Shown here: positions 10,883 through 21,314 of the stretch, one piece after another
Layout: each line of letters opens with the position of its first letter
Position numbering within the stretch: the first letter of the stretch is position 1
DNA from: Timema cristinae
Taxonomy: Eukaryota; Arthropoda; Insecta; Phasmatodea; Timematidae
Direction of reading: 5' to 3'
Assembly (NCBI GenBank): GCA_039000515.1
Contig: JBCFYV010000100.1
Location: 21,574,716 to 21,638,715, forward strand
DNA: 64,000 nt
Notes under the pieces: model-generated
Told to the model about the DNA's origin: nothing
What the model saw: the letters and a program-made list of their open reading frames with translations, nothing else
Database searches by the model: none
Translations under genes and position numbers: made by a program

Positions 10883-12247
10883 ATGGACAAAAACCCTGAC
10901 CTCACAAGAGCTCAACAAAAAAGACAGTTAACACAAGACTCTGTTAGAGATATTGACATCGACGTAGAAGCAGTATTATCAGACGAAGAGATGGGGGATG
11001 ACAGTGAGTTTATCGCAGCAACTGCACTCAAAAGAAAACTCCTTTTCAAAGCCATGGAAGACAAGCCACCAAAATCCATCAGGGTGACCAACAAATTTCA
11101 GACACTTGCAGACAAGGAGGTAAATATAGATACACCGGAAATAACAAACACCAACTCCCAGACAAGCACAGCAACCACCCAAGAACTCAAACAGAAATTG
11201 CCCCCAATAGTTATATCAGGAACGGCAAACTACTCTAACATCGTTAGAACCATGAAAACAACCATGGTAGGGACGTTCAAAATTTTTTACATCAAAGATG
11301 GCTTAAAGGTACACACCAACACCCTAGAAGATTTCAAAGCCCTACAAATCATGCTAAGAAAGACAGGTCAGGAATACCACACCTACACCCTTCCGAGAGA
11401 CAAACCACTCAAAATAGTTATAAAAGGACTTCCCCCAAACATGTCAACAGATGAAATTAAAGAGGAACTCCAATTATTGGGGTACACATCAACAGACGTG
11501 CGGCAGTTTACAACACGCACACAACAGGAAAACACCCCACACGACCAGGTCAAACTATTACCCATCTTTGTATGTACTATGACAAGAACCGACAAGAACT
11601 TCCAATTGTTCCAAGAGACATATATAAACAACACACGAGTAAAGATTGAGCATTACATCCAATCACAGAACTACATTCTCCAGTGCCACAGGTGCCAAAA
11701 ATTTGGCCACTCAAAGAATAACTGTTCTAACAAGCCTCGGTGCGTCAAGTGCCTGGTACCCCACTTGACTGCCGAATGCCCTAGGAAAGACGCAACTACC
11801 CCAGCAAGCTGTGTTAACTGCGGAGGAAAACACACGGCAAACTACTCCAAGTGCCCAGAATATCAAAAACTAGTTGAAAAAAAAATAGAACAGAGACAAC
11901 CGAAACCCTTCACTCATACGAAAAATCTGGCTACAAACGACAAAGACTTTCCGACACTACACGAAAAACCAGTGACACCAACCTGGTCCAACACGACACC
12001 ACGCAGCTACAGGGATACTCTAATCAATAGAAATGACGCTAAACAGCAAACAAAGGAACAAGAGAAAACTACCCCATTTGACTTCAAAGATATAATAAAC
12101 ACCCTAAAAGATATCAACATATGCGGACTTATCAATTACTTCAGACCATACCTCACAAAGATTAAACAGGCTGAAGACAAAACTTCAAAAATAATGATTC
12201 TACTGGAAGCAGCCACAAATTATTTCCTCAAGGAAGATGACGAATAA
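10883..12247 (+). CDS. Jockey ORF1: gag-like nucleic-acid-binding protein
   Basis: This 454-residue intact protein starts at ATG 10883 in a good context (CTAAAATGG). Residues 1-100 are acidic, polar and probably disordered. Residues about 175-262 ('LKIVIKGLPPNMSTDEIKEE' onward) match the PRE_C2HC-type RNA-binding fold seen in X-element/Jockey ORF1 proteins. Three zinc knuckles follow: C268-x2-C271-x4-H276-x4-C281, C287-x2-C290-x3-H294-x4-C299, and C310-x2-C313-x3-H317-x6-C324. The C-terminus is lysine-rich with a 'FPTLHEKP' motif. In this family ORF1 binds the element RNA and helps form the ribonucleoprotein and reach the nucleus. It ends 11 bp inside the start of ORF2 (ATG 12237), an overlap consistent with coupled translation. 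No stop or frameshift is present. Confidence 0.93.
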   Translation: MDKNPDLTRAQQKRQLTQDSVRDIDIDVEAVLSDEEMGDDSEFIAATALKRKLLFKAMEDKPPKSIRVTNKFQTLADKEVNIDTPEITNTNSQTSTATTQELKQKLPPIVISGTANYSNIVRTMKTTMVGTFKIFYIKDGLKVHTNTLEDFKALQIMLRKTGQEYHTYTLPRDKPLKIVIKGLPPNMSTDEIKEELQLLGYTSTDVRQFTTRTQQENTPHDQVKLLPIFVCTMTRTDKNFQLFQETYINNTRVKIEHYIQSQNYILQCHRCQKFGHSKNNCSNKPRCVKCLVPHLTAECPRKDATTPASCVNCGGKHTANYSKCPEYQKLVEKKIEQRQPKPFTHTKNLATNDKDFPTLHEKPVTPTWSNTTPRSYRDTLINRNDAKQQTKEQEKTTPFDFKDIINTLKDINICGLINYFRPYLTKIKQAEDKTSKIMILLEAATNYFLKEDDE

Positions 12248-14925
12248 AGACATGGTCAATGAAAAAAATCAGCTAAGGATCCTAACCTGGAACGCAAATG
12301 GTATACTAACCCAGAAACACGAACTAGAACAACTATTAAGTACATATGGTATTGATCTGGCCCTAATATGTGAAACCCACCTACAAGCGGATAAAAGACT
12401 GAACATCCCAGGATACGCCATATACCGGTCAGACAGAGAACACGGGAGGGGAGGGGGTACAGCCGTCCTTATAAAGCACCATTTACCACACTACCGGACA
12501 GATAACCACACCTACAAAACCTTGAGGCCACAACGGTTACAGTAATCACAAAATCCGGACATATCAATTTCGTGGCTGCCTATAACCCGCCGTCCAAGAG
12601 GATTCTAAAACCAGACCTTGATATAGTCACAACAGCTGACAACTTCTTCATAGGCGGCGACTTCAACAGCAAGAATACGATATGGAATAGTCGATTGACG
12701 AACGCCAACGGACGTATACTAGAGGAACACTCAAACGAATCAGACTACAACATACTGGCGCCAGATACACCCACCCACTATCCTGGAAACTATCTACACA
12801 GACCAGACATAATAGACATAATCCTGACAAGCCTAAAAATAGCACCAGACACACTAACAGTATTGCAAGAGTTAGATTCGGATCACAACCCTCTTATATG
12901 CGAATGGGAAATAGACCTTGAACACCAAACCAACTGGCGAAAGCAAAAAATAAGCACGACTGACTGGAACAAGTATAATCTGGAACTACAAGAAGCACTA
13001 CCAAGGGACATTGACATACGTACTGAACAAGATATTGACGCAGCTATAGACTTATTTACAACAACACTACAGGAATCCTACCAGCACAACACTAAGACAA
13101 CACCAAAGCAACAAGAATTCAAAATGGATCACCCGGAATTAAATTATTTGCTAGCCCTTAAGAGGGAAGCCCGTAGGGATTGGCAGAGGCTGAGAACCCC
13201 TAACGAGCGCACCAGGTATAACAGACTTAGGGCTATAGTGAGAAGAACAATCAAACAAATCAGGAACAACAGCTTCAATACATTTGTTACCATTACAGCC
13301 ACTAACCTACAGAAAACATGGGCAATAACCAAAGTGCTCAAAGGGACTACAAAAAAAACCAACACACCAGCCATCCACGGGCAACTGGGAATGGCGTACA
13401 ACAGTGGAGACAAAGCAAAAGCCATTGCACTAACTTTAGAAGACCAACTCAAGCCAAATCCTACACTAGACGAAAACTTTAACAGAGAAGTCAACAGAGC
13501 AGTCAACAACTTCTTACACCGACCCATAACTGAGACACCAGCCCCCGTAACAACACAAGAGATCCAAGATACTATCAAAAAACTAAAACAGAACAAGGCC
13601 ACAGGACTGGACGGAGTAAAATACGAAATGCTAAGGAACTTACCCGAGACAGCAATAGACCACCTCGAAAGGATTTTCAACGCAGCCCTAAAAATTTCAT
13701 ATTTCCCTAAAACCTGGAAAGAGGCCAAGGTGATATCCATTCCTAAACCTGGGAAAAACTCAATCTTCCCTCAAAATAGGCGCCCTATAAGCCTTTTAAA
13801 CACAACGGGAAAACTTTTTGAAATACTGATACTAGAAAGACTACAGAGACACACACAGGACCACAAGATCATTCCAGACATCCAATTTGGTTTCAAAAAA
13901 CAACATTCAACCATCCACCCATTACTTAATTTCGCTGAAGACGCCACCGACGCCTTCAACAACTACGAATACCTAATAGCCATCTTTCTAGACGTGGAGA
14001 AAGCGTTCGATAAGGTATGGCATATCGGACTAACCCAAAAACTGATTAACTATAACTTCCCAAGTGGCATCATACACCTGATATACAATTACCTCAATCG
14101 CAGACAATTTCAAGTATCCATCGAAGGCACCCTATCTGAAAAAGTACAAGCGGAGGCGGGTGTACCGCAGGGGTCGGTGCTGGCTCCCTTCTTATACAAT
14201 ATATATGTGTCAGACGTCCCGACTAGACCGAGAATGACTACAAGACTCTTTTCCGACGATACTTTAATATACACAAGAGAAAGGAACATTTATTATGCCT
14301 CCCTAGCATTGCAACGTTACTTAAAGACTTTTGAAACCTGGCTCTCCAAATGGAGAATCAAGGTGAATGCAGCCAAATCAGCAGCGATTGTCGTATCAAG
14401 AAGAAGACAGACACCACCAGAAAACTTTACGTTATACCAAGAAGAGATACCCTTCAAGACTGATACAAAGTACTTAGGGATAGCCTACATATTGACAAAA
14501 AGCTAACATGGACAAAACACACCACTGAAACCAACAAGAAGGCAAAGGCGATTTTCGTTCAACTCTACCCTTTGCTTAAAGGTAACCAGATAACTCAACA
14601 AACAAAACTGACGATCTACAAATGCGTGATACAACCGATAATACTTTACGGCTGCGTTGTATGGGGCTATGCAGCCAAGACCCACCTCAGAAAACTTCAA
14701 ATAACACAAAATAAAATACTCAGGACTATAACCGGCGTGGACATAAGGACAAGAATCGACCAACTACACGCAATGACTAAAAACAAGACACTCGCCGAAA
14801 TCTTCCGTGAGAGGAGAGGCAGATTCTACGACCAAGCAGCAAACCACGAAAACACAATAATAAGAGCACTAGGTGACTACGACCCGCATGAAGAAAGACC
14901 ATACAAACGGCCAAGACTGGAATAA
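12237..14925 (+). pseudogene. Jockey ORF2: endonuclease-reverse transcriptase, two frameshifts
   Basis: It starts at ATG 12237, overlapping the ORF1 stop, and runs in three frames: 12237-12545, about 12521-14506, and about 14482-14925. Endonuclease motifs are 'LTWNANGI', 'ICETHL' (metal-binding E), 'YRSDREHGRGGGTAVL', 'AAYNPPSK', 'GGDFNSKNTIWNS', 'HRPDIIDII' and 'LDSDHNPL'. Reverse-transcriptase motifs follow: 'NKATGLDGV', 'NRRPISLLNTTGKLFE', 'QFGFKKQHST', 'IFLDVEKAFDKVWH' (motif A aspartate), 'AGVPQGSVLAPFLYNIYVSD' (motif B), 'LFSDDTLIYT' (motif C; SDD where ADD is usual) and 'KYLGI'. The C-terminal part has 'QPIILYGCVVWG' and ends in TAA 14923-14925. The frame changes near 12521-12524 and near 14480-14484 each fit a one-base deletion. 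All catalytic residues remain, so the lesion is recent. There is no RNase H domain. Confidence 0.92.
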
Positions 14926-15369
14926 AATGGTTACAAAACTTGGGTAAAAGGTAACAAGGTAAACGGTAACAAGGTAAAAAGGTAACGGTAAAATGTAACA
15001 TTCACAACTTCATATTCATTCCATCACCCATCATACCAAATCACCCATCTCTCACTATCATTCCATGAGGATAAGGGCTAGCGTATGCTGCCTGTAACTC
15101 ACAAAGCAATACAGCCCTTTCACAGGTGACCTAGCTTGGCGCTTCTGTCAAGGTGGATATCTTGTGTCGGGCTACAAACCAACTCAAACCGTGTATTTTT
15201 GTACAAACAATTCAAAGGTACCAATTCATGTAATAATTAAGTTCATGCAACGAGGATAAGGGTCTGTGAAAACAACCTGTAACTCGCATATCAAATCAGC
15301 CAAAACTTCCCAATGCTTGTCAATGTCACTATTGGCAAGTGGGGAGGTTGGGGCAACAGGGGCTACCCA
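14926..15369 (+). other. Jockey 3' UTR with GGTAA repeats
   Basis: Seven GGTAA units in about 50 bp lie directly after the ORF2 stop (14943-14992). Two diverged copies of a roughly 50-bp segment begin 'gaggataagggctagcgtat' (15067) and 'gaggataagggtctgtgaaa' (15251); both contain 'cctgtaactc'. The region ends without poly-A. In non-LTR elements the 3' UTR is what the RT recognises, so these repeats are candidates for that role, but this is inference. Confidence 0.7.
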
Positions 15370-17159
15370 TCAACATCACGATGAAAGTCAGTAGCTCAGA
15401 CATCATTGGGTAGCTCTAGAAACCTCCCCTTCCTCCATAACATCCTGTCTCTAGAGGCCAACATCACGATGAAAGTCAGTAACTCAGACATCATTGGGTA
15501 GCTCTAGAAACCTCCCCTTACTCCATAACATCCTGTCTCTATAGTCCAACATCACGATGAAAGTCAGTAACTCAGACATTATTGGGTAGCTCTAGAAACC
15601 TCCTCTTCCTCTATAACATCCTGTCTCTAGAGGTCAACATCACGATGAAAGTCAGTAACTCAGACATCATTGGGTAGCTCTAGAAACCTCCCCTTCCCCC
15701 ATAACATCCTGTCTCTAGGGGCCAACATCACAATGAAAGTCAGTAACTCAGACATCATTGGGTATCTCTAGAAACCTCCCCTTCCTCTATAACATCCTGT
15801 CTCTATAGTCCAACATCACGATGAAAGTCAGTAACTCAGATATCATTGGGTATCTCTAGAAACCTCCCCTTCCTCCATAACATCCTGTCTCTAGAGGCCA
15901 ACATCACGATGAAAGTCAGTAACTCAGACATCATTGGGTAGCTCTAGAAATCTCCCCTTCCTCCATAACATCATGTCTCTAGAGGCCAACATCACGAAGA
16001 AATTCAGTAACTCAGACATCATTGGGTAGCTCTATAAACCTCCCCTTCCTCCATAACATCCTGTCTCTAGAGGCCAACATCACGATGAAAGTCAGTAACT
16101 CAGACATCATTGGGTAGCTCTATAAACCTCCCCTTCCTCCATAACATCCTGTCTCTAGAGGCCAACATCACGATGAAAGTCAGTAACTCAGACATCATTG
16201 GGTATCTCTAGAAACCTCCCTTCCCCCATAACATCCTGTCTCTAGGGGCCAACATCACAATGAAAGTCAGTAACTCAGACATCATTGGGTAGCTCTAGAA
16301 ACCTCCTCTTCCTCTATAACATCCTGTCTCTAGAGGTCAACATCACGATGAAAGTCAGTAACTCAGACATCATTGGGTAGCTCTATAAACCTCCCCTTCC
16401 TCCATAACATCCTGTCTCTAGAGGCCAACATCACGATGAAAGTCAGTAACTCAGACATCATTGGGTAGCTCTAGAAACCTCCCCTTCCTCCATAACATCC
16501 TGTCTCTAGAGGCCAACATCACGATGAAAGTCAGTAACTCAGACATCATTGGGTATCTCTAGAAACCTCCCCTTCCTCCATAACATCCTGTCTCTAGGGG
16601 CCAACATCACGATGAAAGTCAGTAACTCAGACATCATTGGGTAGCTCTAGAAGCCTCCTCTTCCTCTATAACATCCTGTCTCTAGAGGTCAACATCACGA
16701 TGAAAGTCAGTAACTCAGACATCATTGGGTAGCTCTAGAAACCTCCCCTTCCTCCATAACATCCTGTCTCTAGAGGCCAACATCACGATGAAAGTCAGTA
16801 ACTCAGACATCATTGGGTAGCTCTATAAACCTCCCCTTTCTCCATAACATCCTGTCTCTAGAGGCCAACATCACGATGAAAGTAAGTAACTCAGACATCA
16901 TTGGGTAGCTCTATAAACCTCCCTTCCTCCATAACATCCTGTCTCTAGAGGCCAACATCACGATGAAAGTCAGTAACTCAGACATCATTGGGTAGCTCTA
17001 GAAATCTCCCCTTCCTCCATAACATCATGTCTCTAGAGGCCAACATCACGATGAAAGTCAGTAACTCAGACATCATTGGGTATCTCTAGAAACCTCCCCT
17101 TCCTCCATAACATCCTGTCTCTAGAGGCCAACATCACGATGAAAGTCAGTAACTCAGAC
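15370..17159 (+). repeat. 88-bp satellite array, right part (20 units)
   Basis: Twenty units run from 15374 to 17131 (two with a 1-bp deletion, near 16219 and 16923), then a partial unit ending near 17159 where the sequence turns into 'ttaaggatcgccaatg'. Diagnostic variants in units 4-11 (15638 onward) occur in the same order as units 1-8 of the left part (9431 onward). The shared markers include a rare 'cgaagaaattcag' unit and the 'aaatctcc...catcatgtc' unit. The array therefore contains a duplicated multi-unit block. Confidence 0.95.
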
Positions 17160-17460
17160 TTAAGGATCGCCAATGTTCCCAGAGGTGTTACCCTAAGTTG
17201 TCCTGTGGGGACCTCATGGAGGAGTCCTGGCCAGTTATCCCCAGATGAGGCCAGATACACACTTACAATCAGCCTGGTAGCTATAGCATGGATATACTTG
17301 ATCTGCTTTGTCACGTATTCCCCTCGATCGTGACAAGGAACTGCTCCCCACTTGAGACGCCAGTCACGTAGCCATCCTTGAAGAAGAGGTGATCGTAAAA
17401 GACATTTTCTCCAAGAACCTGAACCTTGTTGAAAGAGGACAGTTTCAAAATGGTTGATAT
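17160..17460 (-). pseudogene. Coding-like remnant, unidentified, broken frame
   Basis: This GC-richer island reads like protein on the minus strand, but in shifting frames. From about 17430 down to 17303 one frame gives a well-composed stretch including 'VLGENVFYDHLFFKDGYVTG' and ends at TGA. A neighbouring frame continues with 'DKADQVYPCYSYQADCKC', and a third with 'NWPGLLHEVPTGQLRVTPLG'. A donor-like GTAAGT on the minus strand lies near 17270 and an acceptor-like 'tcctctttcaacaag' near 17425. I do not recognise the family. It may be a decayed exon or part of another mobile element, and it abuts the satellite directly. Confidence 0.3.
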
Positions 17461-17659
17461 AATTATTGGAGAACTTTAATAGTACCTTCATCTATAAAAA
17501 TAAAATAATTATCTTATGTATAATGCTCCGAAACAATTTATTATGATGATGAAGATGAATTGTTTAATAATATCTCTCTCGACACATTTAATTAGGTTTT
17601 AATTTTGGTTCCCATTTTCACTAAGATATTTTAAATTAACACGTAAAAAATAGTAGTTT

Positions 17660-17784
17660 TTACTATTCTATATTATTATTAGCACCACGTCTTACTACCC
17701 GTTCGGGTTATACGCACTTACGCTAATGTGTAATGGTAGGGTGATTGTGAGATGAAATGAAGGACCTACAGTTACTATTCTATA
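17660..17784 (-). mobile_element. 5'-truncated A-family SINE with perfect duplication
   Basis: Only the 3' 99 bp of family A (17673-17771, minus strand) is present, from the (ATT)n tail through 'gtgattgtgagatgaaatga' to 'ggacctaca'. It is flanked by the perfect 13-bp duplication TTACTATTCTATA (17660-17672 and 17772-17784). 5' truncation with a target-site duplication is the hallmark of target-primed reverse transcription. Confidence 0.92.
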
Positions 17785-17962
17785 AATGCCTAGCTATTTT
17801 ACATAAAGTTTGAAGAAAACGTTATGTGTAGGTATTTATAAAATTTCCAGTCCATATTGTGCACGTAAAAAAAAAAAAAATTCTTAAAAGCTTGTACATG
17901 CACTAAGTACAAATGCTATTAAAGAATTAGTAACTATTGCTTTATCTTACTCTTATCAACTC

Positions 17963-18256
17963 TTAAGTTTGGTAGCTGTGGTGAGATATATCTGTCACCA
18001 TAACTAGGTTGTTACAAGTATCGGCGATCAAATGATCAAACGTGTCCCTCTCGTGTTAAGCGAGATTGCTGGTGACGGGGATATTGGGGTTCGAATTCCA
18101 GTTGGGTGTACTCAGTCTGGTTTTACCTATAGAGTTTCTTAATCACCCTCCACGTGAATTCAGCTACATATCTTCTAATCTTTACTGTTCTCATTTCTAC
18201 TCTATTAGCGAAATTAATAAACGCGTATAGCCCAAACTGGTACCAAGATGAGAGGA
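17963..18256 (+). mobile_element. B-family SINE, decayed
   Basis: A tRNA-like box B GGGGTTCGAATTCCAG lies near 18087, then 'tgggtgtactcagtctggtt' and a diverged body. The tail 'acgcgtatagcccaaactgg' and 'taccaagatga' ends at about 18254. The left boundary is uncertain. Confidence 0.6.
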
Positions 18257-18850
18257 AATAAATTCTAATTAGATCATAATTAAAACAGCACGCTAATGAA
18301 GTAATAGATGTATCCTAGAAGGAGTGAAATTTAACTGAAGAGTGATTCATTCATTGGTCCAGTGAGCATTTGAATGAGACGCAAGGTCGCAAGAGAACGT
18401 TCTCTAACAGGATGTTCCTCTCGGTGAAGGCCTCGTCGTGGAAAGTGTCTGGCTGGCCGGTCGGATAATGAAGCTTACCTATCGCCACTCAAAAGACACG
18501 AACCATGACATCATCCGCTCTTTTAAAAGTGGAAAAATGCCAAATAGAATAGAAAACTCAGGGTTCGCTGTAGAATAGGTTCCATATGTTAATTTGATCC
18601 ATTTTAATGTTTTGATTAAAATATTTCTATCTATTGACGCCTTTCACCAGGACAATTAGGCGTGTGACTAAGAAAGGGGTGAGTTGTGGGAAGGTAAAAT
18701 TTAAAAAAGTTAAAATATTTTGGAAATGTTTTGGTGTATAAGATAAAATATATTTAAAAATTATTTAACACCATGATGCTAAGACGAGATACGCTTTTGT
18801 TAGTATTTTTAATTACCAAGTTTTTAGCTAAATAAGTTTGATCTTCAGTT
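18257..18850. other. Non-coding stretch
   Basis: A GC-richer patch at 18350-18500 ('gtgaaggcctcgtcgtggaa', 'tggctggccggtcggataat') has no recognisable coding or RNA pattern. The remainder is AT-rich. Confidence 0.35.
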
Positions 18851-18917
18851 ATGACTGAGAATTATTATTAGCACCACGTATTACTACCCGTTCAGATTAT
18901 ACGCACATGACTGAGAA
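18851..18917 (-). mobile_element. Tail-only SINE insertion (45 bp) with duplication
   Basis: The 45 bp at 18862-18906 are the reverse complement of just the shared SINE 3' tail, from GTGCGTATAA through GAACGGGTAGTAATACG to the AAT end. They lie between perfect 11-bp duplications ATGACTGAGAA (18851-18861, 18907-18917). This is an extreme 5' truncation. Confidence 0.9.
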
Positions 18918-19152
18918 GATTGCTGAGCTAGATATTACGTATGATGATCTAGCACAGCTTTATTAAAAATATTTGAATAGATTGGAGCTTTAATAATAAA
19001 GTGTTATGACTAAAGAATCATAATTTCTTCACTCAAAAGATCTTGAACGAACCAAGAAGAGTTGGAATGTTCTATATAAGGACTCCTTGTATTCAGTACA
19101 CTCCGTTTACCATGGAAGGTAGCATTATGGGTCTGATTTATTATCAAACTTA

Positions 19153-19361
19153 GCGCACCTCGAGTGAGGCTTGATACCAAAAACAAGACGACAGCTACCT
19201 AGACCATATAATAAACGCGCCACTGAAATTGCACAGGTCAGCCACTGACAGTCAAATGGTGCCAGTCTAACCTGCCAATCAATCGATCTCGTGTAAACAC
19301 GGCCTTATAGTCCATGTGAGTGTCGTTCTGTATTTGGTATCGAGTCTCACTTGAGGCGCAC
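19153..19361. mobile_element. 209-bp MITE with about 41-bp inverted repeats
   Basis: The arms at 19153-19193 (GCGCACCTCGAGTGAGGCTT then GATACCAAAAACAAGACGAC) and 19321-19361 (ending CTCACTTGAGGCGCAC) are inverted repeats of one another, about 80% identical. The same termini recur at 48484-48515 and 50866-50915. It encodes no protein, and the superfamily is not assigned. Confidence 0.75.
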
Positions 19362-19784
19362 TTAGTCTTATTAGGAATATGGCCCTTAAGTTCTGTCTTA
19401 TAAGCTGTACCATAGTATAACCCAACAAGGTAAGATGTCTACCTTTAGGGATAAATGAGGGTACATTTCATCGATGAGATTGGAAACGGACTGAATAGGC
19501 ATATTCTATTAAGAAGGTGGGGGTAGACACAGTACTATGAAATAATGCCTCATCTATAATTCATTGCTGTGACAACGAGACGTTCAATTCTACCTTAATT
19601 TTTAATAGGAATTTGCGAAGGTTATTTTTTTTAAATGTGAAGCAAAATTTAAGTGAAGCTTGAAACATGCGAAATAAAGTCGAAGTATAAAAAAAAAGTT
19701 TTTGGTTGTTATCATATAGCACTAATTTTAATGTATAGATTATTCATCAAGTGTACTTAAATAAAGAGATTTTCCTAAAGAATT
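19362..19784. other. AT-rich non-coding stretch
   Basis: Nothing recognisable. Confidence 0.4.
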
Positions 19785-19850
19785 ATTATTAGCATCGGCA
19801 GTCAAGTCTACTGCGAGAGTAGCGCGTTATACCACGTGGGCATTGAACTA
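19782..19850 (-). mobile_element. Internally deleted B-family SINE
   Basis: The tail end 'attattattagca' is joined directly to head-side sequence 'tcggcagtcaagtctactgc' and 'gagagtagcgcgttatacca', then 'cgtgggca'. The whole middle, including box B, is missing. Confidence 0.6.
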
Positions 19851-20815
19851 TATTATGCAATATGTCATATTTAGTTAAATATTTCATAATATATTAATGT
19901 TCTATGAATTCTTAGAAAAGTTTCAAAGATGGTTACTGTGGTTGTCGAAGTTGAAGCGAAGGAGATTGGACCATTTACTTCAACATTTAGAAGCTTCGCA
20001 CACCCCCATGTTTTACTCAATTGATTACTCTATTAAAAGTTCTGAATTATAAAATAAAAGGGTTCTCTTATATATGCTGGTAGACTAGATATTATTTGAT
20101 GTAAGAGCAGCAAAATGACAACTCCACGCAACTTGTTGGTATTTTTCTCTCCACTCTTCATAGTAATGCCTGTAAGCTCATTATCATATCATTAGCTCCA
20201 GCTGTTTTCTATTCTCCCTCCAAGAAAACGAGTATATATTTCTCCTGAATTCTATTTTATAAATACTTGTTCCATTATTGTAGATTATGTGGATAGCTTG
20301 TACGGGTAGTGAAACATATAAGACGTAACAAACTAAACAAAACAAAAATGATACAAAAGAACACTCAACAGGTCATTATGAACAAATATAAGGGGGCAAT
20401 GTTTCTATTTAAATCGTTTTTACTCTCGAACCAAGACCAATTTACTGAGAACTATTATATAGTAATTTATCATAATGAGCGCGTTCAAGGAACATTTTGG
20501 GCTTATATTATTTGGGCTATCATTTTGGGCAGGTTTGAAACGGATAGTACATAACCTGTTCCAATTTAAGAAAGTATTTAATGGCTCTACTTCTTGTTTT
20601 ACTCTTTTACATACATTGATGAGACTTAAAACCTAAGGTTTGGTACTGATTTTCTTTCCATCCATCCGAAACTGGGCATTCATTCAGTTCTTCAGCCGGT
20701 TAGTACTGCCTGCACCATCTGGGAGAAAACACATATCTTAGGGAAGGCCTGAAAGTTAGATAATCTCCCGTTACTTTCCGTGCTGGGTTTCTACGAGCGA
20801 GCGAGAAAGATACTA
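19851..20815. other. AT-rich non-coding stretch
   Basis: An 81-codon frame at 20309-20554 is lysine/isoleucine-rich with no domain and is most likely chance. Nothing else is supported. Confidence 0.4.
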
Positions 20816-20960
20816 TATATTTGGCAAAAGAAAGTATTTTTTCATATCTTCTAGGGTTCTTTTACAAGCCATAATCGACATGGGACCGATGGCTTATTTC
20901 CCCACCGAAGGAAGTTGTGCTACGGATTTTCATCGTTAAGGTTCCATACAAATAGACTAA
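20815..20960 (+). repeat. Dispersed repeat, copy 1
   Basis: 'tctagggttcttttacaagc', 'gaaggaagttgtgctacgga' and 'tttcatcgttaa' parallel 'ccagggttctttaacgcc', 'aaaggaggttgtgctatgga' and 'tttttaacactc' at 46080-46240 on the same strand. It is a moderately diverged dispersed repeat of unknown type. Confidence 0.6.
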
Positions 20961-21079
20961 CAGATAGAATTATCTGATTATAATGAACAGTATTTTTTTA
21001 TTGGAGGGATGGATTAAAATTGACTTTAAATTCAATTTTGTTATTAATTATAGAGAGTAAGGGAGTTCATTAATACCTG

Positions 21080-21314
21080 CCCACATCAGTGGCTAGGTCG
21101 TAAATCTCGATTTGTCCAATTTCCTGTCGACAATAATCATGGGATTTGAATCCTCGGTTGGGTGTTCTGGAAGGTCTTCCCTCAATGTTTTACGACCACT
21201 CTTCTTCTTTACAAAACGAATGTGGGTACATTTTTTAAAACTATACCCTACTGTTACCCATCCCGTTATTGTAATATATTGCAGATTGCTTAAATGGATA
21301 GTAATACGAAGTGA
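21080..21314 (+). mobile_element. B-family SINE, decayed
   Basis: It shows 'gggatttgaatcctcggttg' (box B region), 'gggtgttctggaaggtcttc', 'gaatgtgggtacattttt', 'cccatcccgttattgtaata', and a tail remnant 'ggatagtaatacgaagtg'. Confidence 0.6.

Larger units (their letters stand above)
10495..15369 (+). mobile_element. Jockey-clade non-LTR retrotransposon, near full length
   Basis: A 4875-bp element inserted in the 88-bp satellite. In order it has a 388-bp 5' UTR, ORF1 (PRE_C2HC-type domain plus three CCHC knuckles), ORF2 (apurinic-type endonuclease, reverse transcriptase, no RNase H) and a 444-bp 3' region. The ORF1/ORF2 arrangement, the three knuckles and the lack of RNase H fit the Jockey clade (Jockey/X-element relatives). 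Such elements move by target-primed reverse transcription. The 12-bp duplication and continuous satellite register mark the ends. There is no poly-A tail: the 3' end reads 'ggggcaacaggggctaccca'. Two single-base frameshifts in ORF2 make this copy non-autonomous, but the low damage suggests recent insertion. Confidence 0.92.

Noticed and set aside
13144..13740. 198-codon open frame on the minus strand
   Set aside because: It is the antisense shadow of the Jockey ORF2 reverse-transcriptase region and has no domain of its own.
9431..17159. CRISPR-like regular repeats
   Set aside because: Units are contiguous 88-bp tandem copies with no unique spacers, in eukaryotic DNA. It is a satellite.
19060..19110. 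Promoter with heat-shock-like element (GGAATGTTCT) and TATATAAG
   Set aside because: One half-site pair, TATA-to-initiator spacing too short, and no exon downstream.
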